Notes: generated from the letters alone by a model not told the origin. Positions 54,974 through 63,691 are shown, counted from the first letter of the stretch. The stretch: 64,000 nucleotides of DNA from Clostridia bacterium (GCA_017416485.1 JAFQCH010000018.1:169690-233689), one strand, 5' to 3'. A program made the numbers and translations.

Positions 54974-55759
54974 TTATTTCTTTTTGTATTCAAACAAGCG
55001 ATACAGCTTTTTTGAGAAATTACCTGCATAAAGTTTTGCAAAAAGTAATCTTTCAAATCCCCTTAATTCGTTTATATACTTTTGGGGTATCATTGTATGC
55101 TCTTTTACAAACGCCAGCTCCTCACATTGATAAGATTGTGGGTTGTCTATACCATAAACCTCGGTTACACCCACATCATTTATAGGATTTCTTCGTTTTG
55201 ACATTTTGGCAGCAAAAGAAGTATAAGCATCCACCAAAAGCATCAGATTCTCAAAGTGATTACACAGACTATTTGTCAACCTTTGCATTTCACCGACAGT
55301 CAAATACATACTCACGCCTTCCATAACAACAATGGCGGTTTTCTTTTCCTTGATAGCCGTCAGCCAATCGCAATCTCTTGCGTCACCTTCAATCATTTTG
55401 TAGTTATTCGATTCGGCATAGTATCGTTTTCTTTCTCCAATAACTTCCGGAAAATCCACATCGTACCACTTGTGGTTTTCCGTTCCAACTCTTATGCAGC
55501 GGCCATCCATTCCGCAACCGATATGAATGACCACAGCATTTGGTGCATTAACCATTTGTTGTCTTAACCATTCATCAAACACGGCAGACCGAGTGCCCAT
55601 ATAATAGGCAAGCCATTTTGATTTGGATTTTCCTTTGAGTGCAAATCCTTCTGCTTCCCAGATTTGCTCCGCTTTTTGATCAGCAAGAATTATCCCCTTC
55701 TTACTCACATAAGACTTCCCGTACAAGGGGATATATAGTGTTTTATTCACGCCGTTCAT
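54974..55759 (-). CDS. Class I SAM methyltransferase, LCM/TcmP-type O-methyltransferase
   Basis: A 261-residue methyltransferase of the leucine-carboxyl-methyltransferase/TcmP family. The SAM loop is VIHIGCGMDGRCIRV, followed by YDVDFPEVI and GDARDCDW, then EGVSMYLTVGEM, all typical. Related enzymes methylate carboxyl or hydroxyl groups on small molecules in natural-product pathways, but solo members also occur alone. Its substrate is unknown; it lies 3.8 kb from the NRPS-like operon and is separated from it by other transcription units. TAGGTGAG precedes the ATG. Confidence 0.85.
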   Translation of the reverse strand: MNGVNKTLYIPLYGKSYVSKKGIILADQKAEQIWEAEGFALKGKSKSKWLAYYMGTRSAVFDEWLRQQMVNAPNAVVIHIGCGMDGRCIRVGTENHKWYDVDFPEVIGERKRYYAESNNYKMIEGDARDCDWLTAIKEKKTAIVVMEGVSMYLTVGEMQRLTNSLCNHFENLMLLVDAYTSFAAKMSKRRNPINDVGVTEVYGIDNPQSYQCEELAFVKEHTMIPQKYINELRGFERLLFAKLYAGNFSKKLYRLFEYKKK

Positions 55760-55829
55760 ATACTCACCTACAAATTCAAGTTTGTCTAACAGGATTATAA
55801 CACAGACGCATATGGAATGCTATCCGAAA

Positions 55830-55872
55830 AACAAAAATCCCTATGGAATCATGTATCCATGATTCCATAGGG
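55830..55872 (-). terminator. Long perfect hairpin, terminator of the LCAT-like gene
   Basis: CCCTATGGAATCATG (55839-55853) and its exact complement (55858-55872) enclose four bases. On the minus strand the stem is followed by ATTTTTGTTTTT, so it should end transcripts from the gene at 56129-57775. Confidence 0.7.
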
Positions 55873-56104
55873 AGATGGTCGGAGTGGAGGGACTCGACTC
55901 TCGCACTGCGGTGCTTAGGTCTCTGCGCGGCTCTTCAGGCTGACGGCCCCGTCCCTCTCTGTCAATTCGTGACATCTCTCCCACACTGTGGGAGAGTCTT
56001 CCACCGGACTGTCATTCACTCCCGCGCCGCTTCGAGTCCCTCGTATCGGAAAAGAAAGAAGCCCACCCGTCGGCGAAGGTCATCGGACTTCTTTTTTTGA
56101 TACA
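55873..56104. repeat. GC-rich repeat-like segment with tRNA-3'-end-like start
   Basis: This stretch is much richer in GC than its surroundings. It begins GGTCGGAGTGGAGGGACTCG, the reverse complement of a tRNA-3'-end-like sequence, contains the short inverted repeat CTCCCACACTGTGGGAG (about 55979-55995), and ends with a hairpin (AAGAAGCCC to GGACTTCTTTTTTT). No complete tRNA can be folded. It looks like a dispersed intergenic repeat or the scar of an insertion rather than a gene. Confidence 0.45.
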
Positions 56105-56128
56105 GAAAGCACTTTAATGAAGCATTTG

Positions 56129-57775
56129 TTAACCGAAAAGACTACCGAAATCCACTTCACCCGTAATCAGCTTGACAAGAAATCTGAAGAACATTATGCA
56201 CAAAGAAAAGTATGACTTGATCATTGTAACAAATGTGGGATTTTTTTCAGCGGTTGACATAAATGCAAGGTCTGCGCAATTGCTTTCGGTCATTTCGGCA
56301 ACTTCTCTTGTTTCAGGATTGAAAATCATGAACTGTGTGCCGGCAGATACCGTATCAACCGTTTCACGGGTGCCGTCAAGAAATTCATAAATAATGGGGA
56401 AAACAGGCTGGAATTCATCATGATGTGCATTTTTCAGCACCCATGTTCTGTCAGGACAATAGGAAGTTGACAGATCCACCATTTTATCGGGAGAAATATA
56501 TTTACCGTTTCCTTCTGCGATGCGGGCATTTATATATTCCTCGGAAAGCTGTGTTCCCATATCGGCGGCAGTGGCACCGAAGGCAGCGCTTTCTATATTT
56601 ACAAGGGAATCGCCGGGTGTTCTTTCATTTTTAACGATGGGAAGCATCGCAAGATAGCCGTACTTTGCCGTAAAGCCGAACCATATTCCGTTCTCTGTAA
56701 GCTGATCATAAAAGCCCGGCAGATCGGAAGAAACTCTTTCTCTGTAATAAAGAATTTTATCAATAAGCCCCTTGTATTTGGTACGGGTTTCCGTGCCTTC
56801 CGTTCCGAAAATAAGATCCAGTGCTTCATCCATATCCTCTTCATAAACACAAGTCCAGTAGTTGACCTGTGTAGCATACCCCATTGCATGAAGCAGCGCA
56901 GGGATGAGCGCCTTATAAAGTCTTGAATAAAGCCTTTCCAGACCGCACAGCAGTGCATCAACAGCATTTATCTGATTGAAATAATCCATTGTCTGAAAAA
57001 CAATTTCATTCAGAAGCTCAGGAAATGCAAAGCCGATGCCCTTGTTTGTCTTTTCGCAATAATCAAGCTGACCGACATAATTTTCAAGATAATCTGCGTC
57101 AAATTCAAGCTTTCCGCTGAATGTTTTGGAAATAATGTCGGATCCGTTTGAAAGCACATCTACAAACAAAACATTTTTGATATGGCCGAGATGTCCGTAT
57201 TTTTCAAGATATGCCATCAGCAGGCCGCCGCCCAGGCATCTGCCGTACATGCTGACCTGCGTTTTTCCCGTTGCCTTCATAACATCCAGGACATATTGAT
57301 GCAGTCTGTCAACATGATCGTAGGGTGAAAGACGCCAGTCAAAACAGAATTCATATTCAATATGCATATCATAATGCCATGAACCCTGTGCATCCATCTC
57401 GGATTTTGCGAGCTGTTCGGGAGAAACACCGGTGCCGTTCTTTGCATTGCCGTTTTCGTCAAGTCCCGTATCTGCAAAAAGAGGTGCAATTTCTTCATAA
57501 ACAGCCTTGCCGTAATTATCCCACTTGTCAAAAAGCATGCCTTCTGTGACGAAGGGTTTAAGAATGTTTACGACCGATTCAACAATTTCCTCCATTTCAA
57601 CGGAGCCGTCTCCGGAATCAGCCGTAAGCTCATTGCCGTCGGCATCATAAAGCGGCTCGCCGTTTCCGCGGATATATACGATCGGAAGTCTTTCTTCTTC
57701 CGCGGCAAAAGCGGCAGGTGTTGTGATGCCTAATGTAAGTACAAAAACAAGTAACAGTGAAATAAATCTTTTCAT
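56129..57775 (-). CDS. Secreted LCAT-like alpha/beta hydrolase with Cys at the nucleophile position
   Basis: A 548-residue exported protein: signal peptide 1-25 ending AAFAAEEE. FDWRLSPYDH (145-154) followed by VSMYGRCLGGGLLM (C180) matches the LCAT/lipase pattern in which YDWRLSP precedes GHSxGG, but Ser is replaced by Cys. HHDEFQP near residue 453 supplies the likely His. A hydrophobic C-terminal segment (about 518-540) may tether it to the membrane. AAGGAGAT precedes the ATG. Substrate is unknown; a lipid or ester is a guess. There is no operon partner. Confidence 0.72.
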   Translation of the reverse strand: MKRFISLLLVFVLTLGITTPAAFAAEEERLPIVYIRGNGEPLYDADGNELTADSGDGSVEMEEIVESVVNILKPFVTEGMLFDKWDNYGKAVYEEIAPLFADTGLDENGNAKNGTGVSPEQLAKSEMDAQGSWHYDMHIEYEFCFDWRLSPYDHVDRLHQYVLDVMKATGKTQVSMYGRCLGGGLLMAYLEKYGHLGHIKNVLFVDVLSNGSDIISKTFSGKLEFDADYLENYVGQLDYCEKTNKGIGFAFPELLNEIVFQTMDYFNQINAVDALLCGLERLYSRLYKALIPALLHAMGYATQVNYWTCVYEEDMDEALDLIFGTEGTETRTKYKGLIDKILYYRERVSSDLPGFYDQLTENGIWFGFTAKYGYLAMLPIVKNERTPGDSLVNIESAAFGATAADMGTQLSEEYINARIAEGNGKYISPDKMVDLSTSYCPDRTWVLKNAHHDEFQPVFPIIYEFLDGTRETVDTVSAGTQFMIFNPETREVAEMTESNCADLAFMSTAEKNPTFVTMIKSYFSLCIMFFRFLVKLITGEVDFGSLFG

Positions 57776-58260
57776 ACAAATATCTCCTTTTTTTATGTCA
57801 GCACATATTTCACCTATATAATACTACGCAAATATAGTTAAAAAAGCCACTAAAATATTATAAAATTGTAAACAATTAACAATGAACAGATATTAACAAA
57901 ATGATCATACAAAAACAATACAATTTATGCTGTTGATAAAAAACTCGGATAATATCATTCTGAATCTTTAAATGTGATATTTTTTTTCGGATATCGCCTG
58001 CTGGAATGCTCCTTATTTGAATCGACTTTGTGTTGCAAAATAATGGCTGATTTGCTGTGGCCGACAAAAAATGCTCCCCCAAAACGATGAATTTCATTTC
58101 GGGGGAGCTTCGCTGTCTGTATGTTAACTCTGAATCGGGAATTTGTCAAGGTCTTTGATGCTTGTTCCGATTTTTGCTGCAAAGCCGATCATTTCCATAG
58201 GAACCGATATCCGTGCCAATGTCAATGATTGCCCCGTAGCAGACAAAGAAAAGCAACAGC
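57776..58260. other. Intergenic region with hairpin and a possible gene remnant
   Basis: No intact gene is visible. GCTCCCCCAAAACG and its near-complement ending TTTCGGGGGAGC (about 58071-58107) form a strong stem. On the minus strand, about 58125-58240, one frame reads SVPMEMIGFAAKIGTSIKDL and ends FPIQS before a stop, with codon use like a real gene but without a start; it may be the tail of a lost gene. Confidence 0.4.
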
Positions 58261-58267
58261 GCGTTGC

Positions 58268-58296
58268 TTGTAATTCGTGTTGGATTTTGCTATATT
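58268..58296 (+). promoter_or_regulatory. Promoter of the XRE-type regulator gene
   Basis: TTGTAA (58268-58273), 17 bases, TATATT (58291-58296), about 30 bases before the start codon. Confidence 0.6.
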
Positions 58297-58327
58297 AAAA
58301 TCACAGAAAACAAAGGCGGTATTATTT

Positions 58328-59092
58328 ATGACAACCAAGGATATTATTCGTGAACTCAGAACGAAAGCAAATTTTTCTCAGGAAGAGCTTGCCGAAAAGG
58401 TGTTCGTAACCCGACAGGCGGTCAGCCGTTGGGAGAACGGCGAAACCACCCCGAACACTGAAACGCTGAAACTTCTCTCCAGGCTGTTTGGCGTTTCGAT
58501 AAATACGCTCCTCGGTTCTCCCAGAAATCTGATATGTCAATGCTGCGGTATGCCGTTGGAGGACACGAACATCAGCAGAGAGAAGGACGGATTTTTTAAC
58601 GAGGAATACTGCAAGTGGTGCTATGCCGACGGCGAGTATATGTATCACGATATGGACGATCTGATCGAGGTCTGTGTAGCGAATATGGCAAGCGAAGCCT
58701 TCCCCTCGGAGCAGGCTCGCGCCTATCTGAAAGAAATGCTCCCCAAGCTCGACTATTGGAAGAAATATAAAAACCTTGATGATGGCGGAAAGTTTGAAGA
58801 ATTTAAGCGTAAACTGATCGAAGAGATTAACGCCCTTGGTGTGGAAGGTATGCCGAAGGTCGAAAAGCTCAACGCGCTTGTGGGCGGTTACGTCAATCTT
58901 GAATACCGCCTCCCAAACGGCAAGACCGTCAAATTCCTTGACGATAACGCCACCTATCTGGGAAATCAGTTAGAATGTGAATTTGGCGGTGACCGTTGCT
59001 TCGGCGTAGTCGCCAATATGGATTTTATCCTCGTTTATACCTACGAGGAAAACGGCGAAAATCCCGAGCTTGTCGTCTATAAGAAAAGATAA
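58328..59092 (+). CDS. XRE-family regulator with zinc-ribbon and C-terminal domain
   Basis: A 254-residue protein. Residues 1-62 are an XRE helix-turn-helix (SQEELAEKVFVTRQAVSRWENGET), followed by a Cys pattern CQCCGMPL and CKWCYADGEY that forms the putative zinc-ribbon domain seen in many clostridial regulators, then an alpha/beta C-terminal domain of unknown role. ATG 58328 follows AAAGGCGG; the upstream frame to 58277 has no ribosome site. It probably regulates itself or neighbours; no target is evident. Confidence 0.85.
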   Translation: MTTKDIIRELRTKANFSQEELAEKVFVTRQAVSRWENGETTPNTETLKLLSRLFGVSINTLLGSPRNLICQCCGMPLEDTNISREKDGFFNEEYCKWCYADGEYMYHDMDDLIEVCVANMASEAFPSEQARAYLKEMLPKLDYWKKYKNLDDGGKFEEFKRKLIEEINALGVEGMPKVEKLNALVGGYVNLEYRLPNGKTVKFLDDNATYLGNQLECEFGGDRCFGVVANMDFILVYTYEENGENPELVVYKKR

Positions 59093-59096
59093 CGCA

Positions 59097-59126
59097 GAGG
59101 GCTGACGAAAACAATCGTCAGTCCTC
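59097..59126 (+). terminator. Hairpin after the XRE-type regulator gene
   Basis: GAGGGCTGACGA and TCGTCAGTCCTC pair around AAACAA (one G-T). It lacks a T run, so termination efficiency is uncertain. The 145 bases that follow hold no gene. Confidence 0.5.
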
Positions 59127-59274
59127 AAAAATTGCGGTGCAGTAGGCAAAGGAAAACGATTACGGCTTCATCACCCTAACACGGCTGAAAATGCGGAAAG
59201 ATAACAGCAAGAATTATTAAAACTCCGTTGTGATTTTATGGTATCCTATTTGTTGAGAAAGGAGGAATGTATAA

Positions 59275-60138
59275 ATGGAACATCAAGTAATAAATATTGA
59301 AATGGTTATAGATTATATTGAGAATAACCTTGACGGCAAAAATGATCTTGAAACTGTTGCAAATGAAATTCACTACTCAAAATATCATTTGCATCGTATG
59401 TTTACCTCTACGGTAGGAATGACAATTCACGATTATGTACAACGCCGACAGTTGACCGAAGCCGCAAAGTTATTGGTGTTTTCTGAGAAACCTATTATAG
59501 AAATCGCCTTTATTTGCGGTTATGAAAGTCAACAAGCGTTTTCTGCTGTATTTAAGTCTATGTATAAAATACCCCCTGCAGAGTATAGAGATAACCGCGA
59601 ATTTTATCCGTTGCAGTTGCGCTTTACATTGCATAGAAACACATCAAAAACGGAACTCAACAAAGATGATATTTGTATCGCGGAAAAAGCAGATATTTCC
59701 GCTTGGATGGACTTAATGCGATTGGTCATTGATGGATACCCGGTTATGGATGAAGCGGACTATTTGAGCAAACTTATAATTGCCATAAATGAAAAACGCG
59801 CCCTTGTTTTGAAAGACAATGGCGTTTTAATCGGTGCTATGCTTTTTTCTTATCAATCGGTATGTATTGACTTTTTAGGCGTACACCCACAATACCGCAA
59901 GCAAGGTATTCAAAAGTTATTTTTGGATGCGCTTATGGAAATATACTTGCCCGGACAGGAAATCAGCATGACCACCTATCGAGAAGGCGACAAGGCTGAT
60001 ACAGGGCATCGTGATATATTAAAACAGCTTGGTTTTGCAGAAAGAGAATTACTTGTTGAGTTTGGCTATCCAACGCAGCGTTTTGTACTTTCTCCGGGAC
60101 ACAAGGAGGATATAGAAAATGGTGGAACAACAAAGTAA
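59275..60138 (+). CDS. AraC-type regulator fused to a GNAT acetyltransferase domain
   Basis: A 287-residue protein. Residues 1-105 are an AraC/XylS helix-turn-helix pair (VANEIHYSKYHLHRMFTSTVG, then IAFICGYESQQAFSAVFKSMY). The C-terminal part (about 130-275) reads as a GNAT fold with FLGVHPQYRKQGIQKLFLDAL, the acetyl-CoA-binding pattern. GAAAGGAGG precedes the ATG. It overlaps the MFS transporter gene by 20 bases, so it probably controls that transporter; the acetyltransferase might sense or modify the exported compound. Confidence 0.88.
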   Translation: MEHQVINIEMVIDYIENNLDGKNDLETVANEIHYSKYHLHRMFTSTVGMTIHDYVQRRQLTEAAKLLVFSEKPIIEIAFICGYESQQAFSAVFKSMYKIPPAEYRDNREFYPLQLRFTLHRNTSKTELNKDDICIAEKADISAWMDLMRLVIDGYPVMDEADYLSKLIIAINEKRALVLKDNGVLIGAMLFSYQSVCIDFLGVHPQYRKQGIQKLFLDALMEIYLPGQEISMTTYREGDKADTGHRDILKQLGFAERELLVEFGYPTQRFVLSPGHKEDIENGGTTK

Positions 60139-61339
60139 TTGGCGAAAACGAGCAATAATGTTTTTTACAAGCCAATGTATTTCGCTATTTGGATCGCAAA
60201 TTGTTCAAATGGCAATCGTATGGTATGTAACTTTACAAACAAATAGCGGTTTGTGGGTAGCGGCTTTTTCAATTTGCTCCTATCTCCCTCAATTTTTCGT
60301 TTCCTTTTTAGGCGGGGTTTTGGCAGATCGATATAATCGAAAATATCATATTATCGGTGCTGATACTATGATCGCAACTGTAACGCTGTTAATGCTACTG
60401 ATAATGCCCTATATCACAGCAGAGCCAATGTTACTTACAGCCCTGTTGATTATGTCTATTGTACGCTCTGCGGGCGCGGGTATTCAAAATCCTGCGGTAA
60501 ATGCGACTATTCCACAACTTGTCCCAGAGGAACATCTAATGCGTTACAACGGAATAAATGCTACAATGCAATCTGTTGTTCAATTTGCCGCCCCTGCTGT
60601 CGCGGCTGTTGTTTTGTCAATCAATACGCTACGTTCTACTTTGGGAATAGATGTAGTAACAGCCCTGATTGGAACTGGATTGTTTTTGTGTGTACGCCTT
60701 CCAAAACAAGAACTATCGAAACAAACACCATCAATTTTGGCAGATATGGGAGTCGGTACCCGCTATGCGTATTCCCATAAATCAATTCGTAAAACGCTGA
60801 CAATATATGGCTTGTTCGTTTTCTTTACGGTACCCGCAGGCTACTTGTCGGGATTACTTGTGAGCCGTGTATATGGAGATACCTATTGGTACTTAACAGC
60901 GGTAGAGCTTGTCGGCTTTGGTGGTATGATGTTGGGTGGTTTACTTATGAGCGTTTGGGGAGGTTTCAAAAGCCGCAGATTGACATTGGCTATTGCTTTA
61001 CTTCTGTTTGGAACAATGGCAATCGGTATGGGCGTTAGCTCTTTCTTTTATCTGTATCTTGTCTTAATGGGATTGTACGGTATTGCATTGACTGCGGCGC
61101 AAACGACGATAACAACTATGCTCCAAGAAGAAACAGAAAGCACAATGCAAGGACGTGTTTTCGGTCTGATGAGTTCTTTGTATTCAAGCTGTTATCCGAT
61201 TGGTATGCTACTCTTCGGACCTATGGCAGACAAATTTTCTTTACAATGGATTATGATTGGTTCGGGAATTGTCCTTATAATTCTTGCGCTCATTGCTTAT
61301 TCATCTCCCGAAAAAGCAAAAAGGAGTAACAATGAATAA
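60119..61339 (+). CDS. MFS efflux transporter (MFS_3/Mef-like)
   Basis: A 406-residue transporter with 11-12 hydrophobic segments. The motif LGGVLADRYNRKYHII between helices 2 and 3 is the MFS A-motif, and RSAGAGIQNPAVNATIPQLVP is characteristic of the MFS_3 group that includes macrolide exporters of Mef type. The exported substrate cannot be told. Translation is coupled to the AraC-GNAT gene upstream. Confidence 0.9.
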   Translation: MVEQQSNWRKRAIMFFTSQCISLFGSQIVQMAIVWYVTLQTNSGLWVAAFSICSYLPQFFVSFLGGVLADRYNRKYHIIGADTMIATVTLLMLLIMPYITAEPMLLTALLIMSIVRSAGAGIQNPAVNATIPQLVPEEHLMRYNGINATMQSVVQFAAPAVAAVVLSINTLRSTLGIDVVTALIGTGLFLCVRLPKQELSKQTPSILADMGVGTRYAYSHKSIRKTLTIYGLFVFFTVPAGYLSGLLVSRVYGDTYWYLTAVELVGFGGMMLGGLLMSVWGGFKSRRLTLAIALLLFGTMAIGMGVSSFFYLYLVLMGLYGIALTAAQTTITTMLQEETESTMQGRVFGLMSSLYSSCYPIGMLLFGPMADKFSLQWIMIGSGIVLIILALIAYSSPEKAKRSNNE

Positions 61340-61343
61340 ATAC

Positions 61344-61518
61344 ATATGATGAACGTAGCCGTTGGACGGAGTATGTCGGCACGTTACCGTACACAAAAAC
61401 TCAAATCATCTCAGCAAAATATCTGATAGGATTGTTCGCACAAATAGCTATCATTTCACGCTTGGTTATTGCCGCAGTTATCATTGTTGTTATCGTGTAT
61501 ACGTTTATAGGAGCATAA
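61344..61518 (+). pseudogene. Remnant of an ABC-2 transporter permease
   Basis: Just after the transporter stop, one frame without a start reads YDERSRWTEYVGTLPYTKTQ and continues ISAKYLIGLFAQIA, a segment typical of ABC-2 permeases, then jumps to a hydrophobic C-terminal end VIIVVIVYTFIGA and a stop. The 5' end and the central helices are missing, so this is a doubly deleted remnant. Confidence 0.7.
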
Positions 61519-61562
61519 AAATTGCCGCTGAGATGGATCTCTCCACCTCAGCGGCTTTTACG
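61519..61562. terminator. Bidirectional terminator between permease remnant and GNAT gene
   Basis: GCCGCTGAGATGGA and TCCACCTCAGCGGC pair with one mismatch around TCTC, with T-rich sequence after the stem on both strands. Confidence 0.85.
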
Positions 61563-61563
61563 T

Positions 61564-62217
61564 TTACCTTACAACAGACGAATGACTATAGATGTAGAAC
61601 TCCTCTTGGCTGGGCATCCACTTCTTTTCCTTTGGCGGAAAAGTCGCGTCAAAGGCTTCGACTGCGGCAACGTCCTCACAGCAATCGGCGGCAGTGGAGG
61701 GGATATACATCCACCTCTTGCCGTCAAGCACGTTTGTAACAAGTTCGCAAACGAGAAGCGCCGTCGGGAAGTTGCCATCTACCACGAAACTCACGTTCTT
61801 CTTTTTGCAGCTCACGAACCCACGGCTGACGTAATTGCCCGGATTGCCGAAGTTGATATTCACGTCGTAGCCCATCTTGCGAGCCGCCTCAAAGGAATGC
61901 TCGATAAGTAGCTTGCCAAGCTTCTGCCTTTGATATTTCGGCGCAACGCAAAGCGGTCCGAAGGAAAGGATCTCCTTGCGGTTTCCGTTCTCATCCTCAA
62001 GCCAAGCTTTGGTGTACATGATGTTGCCCACGATCTCTCCGTCCTTCTCCAGCACAAAGGCAAGCTCGGGAATGAAATCGGGGTGATTTCGCATCATGTG
62101 AACGAAGTAGTGCTCGTCAGCACCGGGCTTGTAGACGTTCCAAAATGCCTCGCGGGTCAGTTCTTCCACTGCTCTGTAGTCTTTTTCGGTCTCTAAACGT
62201 ATCGTCAAATTTTCCAT
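61564..62217 (-). CDS. GNAT-family N-acetyltransferase (YhbS-like)
   Basis: A 217-residue acetyltransferase: GNIMYTKAWL, LSFGPLCVAPKYQRQKLGKLLIEH (acetyl-CoA-binding motif A, positions about 86-108) and NPGNYVSRGF are typical of the YhbS-like subgroup. The acceptor substrate is unknown. AAAGGAT precedes the ATG, and a promoter lies at 62370-62398, leaving a leader of about 150 bases with a hairpin. Confidence 0.9.
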   Translation of the reverse strand: MENLTIRLETEKDYRAVEELTREAFWNVYKPGADEHYFVHMMRNHPDFIPELAFVLEKDGEIVGNIMYTKAWLEDENGNRKEILSFGPLCVAPKYQRQKLGKLLIEHSFEAARKMGYDVNINFGNPGNYVSRGFVSCKKKNVSFVVDGNFPTALLVCELVTNVLDGKRWMYIPSTAADCCEDVAAVEAFDATFPPKEKKWMPSQEEFYIYSHSSVVR

Positions 62218-62254
62218 TTTTAAATCCTTTCATAATTCGTTGACGCTCAAAGTA

Positions 62255-62289
62255 CGAGAGGATTGCGAGATGTATTTGCAAACCTCTCG
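62255..62289 (-). promoter_or_regulatory. Hairpin in the leader of the GNAT gene
   Basis: CGAGAGG (62255-62261) and CCTCTCG (62283-62289) pair in the 150-base leader. No T run follows, so this is a leader structure rather than a plain terminator. Confidence 0.35.
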
Positions 62290-62369
62290 TTTACAATACA
62301 ATCTCCAAGGTGTTGTTTCTTTTCAAACAGCATTCTCCAAAAATTAAATTCGGCTTTCACCGTATGGCT

Positions 62370-62456
62370 ATTATATCACAAACCCGACGCTATTGCAACC
62401 TGCGTACATCAATCAAAGAAAAAAGGATTGAGAAAAGACGCGAAAAATGATATAAT
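62370..62456. promoter_or_regulatory. Divergent promoters for the GNAT and TauE/SafE genes
   Basis: Minus strand: TTGCAA (62393-62398), 17 bases, TATAAT (62370-62375). Plus strand: TTGAGA (62428-62433), 17 bases, TATAAT (62451-62456). The two are back to back, 30 bases apart, so a single regulator could affect both. Confidence 0.7.
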
Positions 62457-62494
62457 ACTCTCAACGATAAATAAGAAGTTAATGGAGATATATT

Positions 62495-63271
62495 ATGGAA
62501 GATATTTTAATAAAAATACTTGTTTGTTTTCTCGCAGGAGCGGGGGCTGGCATCGGCACGGGATTTGCGGGAATGAGTGCCGCCGCCGTTATCGGCCCGA
62601 TGCTGATAACATTTTTGGGCGTGCCTGCTTACGATGCGGTCGGAATAGGACTGATCAGCGATGTTTTGGCAAGCCTTGTCAGCGCATATACCTATAAGAA
62701 AAGCGGAAATTTAGATGTTAAAAACAGTTTGCCGCTGCTCGTGAGCGTTCTGATCGTAACGATGATCGGAAGCTTTGTCGCAAGCTTTCTGCCCGAGCAA
62801 GCCATGAGCGGCACAATGCAGATCGCATTGATTATCATCGGATTGCGTTTTATTTTAAAGCCGGTAAACAAGACGAGAGAACAGTTGGAAGCAGGTTCTC
62901 CCAAGAGCAGACTGATCAAGGCGATCGTCGGCGGCATTTTCGTTGGCTTTATCTGTGGCTTTGCAGGTGCGGGCGGCGGAATGATGTTGCTTCTTGTTCT
63001 GACCACTTTCCTCGGTTACCCTATGCATTTGGCAGTCGGCACAAGTGTGTTTATTATGGCGTTTACGGCTCTTACGGGAGGTATCAGCCACTTTATGATC
63101 GGAGGAGTTCCCGATATTCTCTCCCTTGTACTGTGCGTGGTGTTTACTTTGCTGTGGGCAAGAATTGCTGCGAAAATCGCCAACAAGTCTAACGCAAAGA
63201 CCTTAAACCGCGTGGTCGGCGTTGTTATGATCGTTACGAGCATTGTGATCCTGGCGGTTAATTATTTGTAA
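62495..63271 (+). CDS. TauE/SafE-family membrane transporter
   Basis: A 258-residue integral membrane protein with about eight hydrophobic segments arranged in two repeats. The internal repeat shows in GAGAGIGTGFAGMSAAAVIGP and the later GFAGAGGGMMLLLVLTTFLG. Members export sulfite or sulfonates in some bacteria; the substrate here is unknown. AATGGAGAT precedes the ATG, which follows a good promoter. Confidence 0.88.
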   Translation: MEDILIKILVCFLAGAGAGIGTGFAGMSAAAVIGPMLITFLGVPAYDAVGIGLISDVLASLVSAYTYKKSGNLDVKNSLPLLVSVLIVTMIGSFVASFLPEQAMSGTMQIALIIIGLRFILKPVNKTREQLEAGSPKSRLIKAIVGGIFVGFICGFAGAGGGMMLLLVLTTFLGYPMHLAVGTSVFIMAFTALTGGISHFMIGGVPDILSLVLCVVFTLLWARIAAKIANKSNAKTLNRVVGVVMIVTSIVILAVNYL

Positions 63272-63328
63272 TACTACTTAGAGTGGTGTTTTAGGTGAGA
63301 GTGAATAAGAATTTGGTGGAGAAATGAT

Positions 63329-63691
63329 ATGAAACTCAAGAACGTTCTGATCGTTGTTAAAGATATAGAGAAATCGAGAAAATTCTATCACGACTTGTTT
63401 GATATAGACTTGGTGCTTGACAACGACGGCAACATGATCTTAACGGAAGGTCTTGTCCTTCAGGACGAGAAAATATGGAAATCGTTTTTAGGTAAAGATA
63501 TTGTTCCCAAGAGCAACTCTTGCGAACTCTATTTTGAGGAACAGGATATCGAATCCTTTGCCGAAAAATTAGAGAAACGATATCCCGACATTGAATACGT
63601 AAACCGCCTTATGACACATAGTTGGGGACAACGAGTGATCCGATTCTACGATTTGGACGGCAACCTGATCGAGGTAGGAACACCGATGTGA
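63329..63691 (+). CDS. VOC-family (glyoxalase/bleomycin-resistance-like) protein
   Basis: A 120-residue single-domain VOC protein: LIVVKDIEKSRKFYHDLF at the start and IRFYDLDGNLIEVGTPM at the end are the classic paired half-motifs, the final Glu being a typical metal ligand. Function (lyase, isomerase, dioxygenase-like or drug binder) cannot be told. GGAGAAATGAT precedes the ATG. Confidence 0.88.
   Translation: MKLKNVLIVVKDIEKSRKFYHDLFDIDLVLDNDGNMILTEGLVLQDEKIWKSFLGKDIVPKSNSCELYFEEQDIESFAEKLEKRYPDIEYVNRLMTHSWGQRVIRFYDLDGNLIEVGTPM

Noticed and set aside
54974..55759. Methyltransferase as a tailoring enzyme of the NRPS-like operon
   Set aside because: It is 3.8 kb away, separated by another operon with its own promoter and terminator, so a link is not supported by the sequence.
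55843..56100. Plus-strand 85-codon frame starting MESCIHDSIG
   Set aside because: It lies in the GC-rich repeat with tRNA-end-like sequence; such frames are common false genes and no ribosome site is present.
57955..58182. Minus-strand 75-codon frame
   Set aside because: No ribosome site and it crosses a strong hairpin; another frame in the same stretch looks more like a gene remnant.
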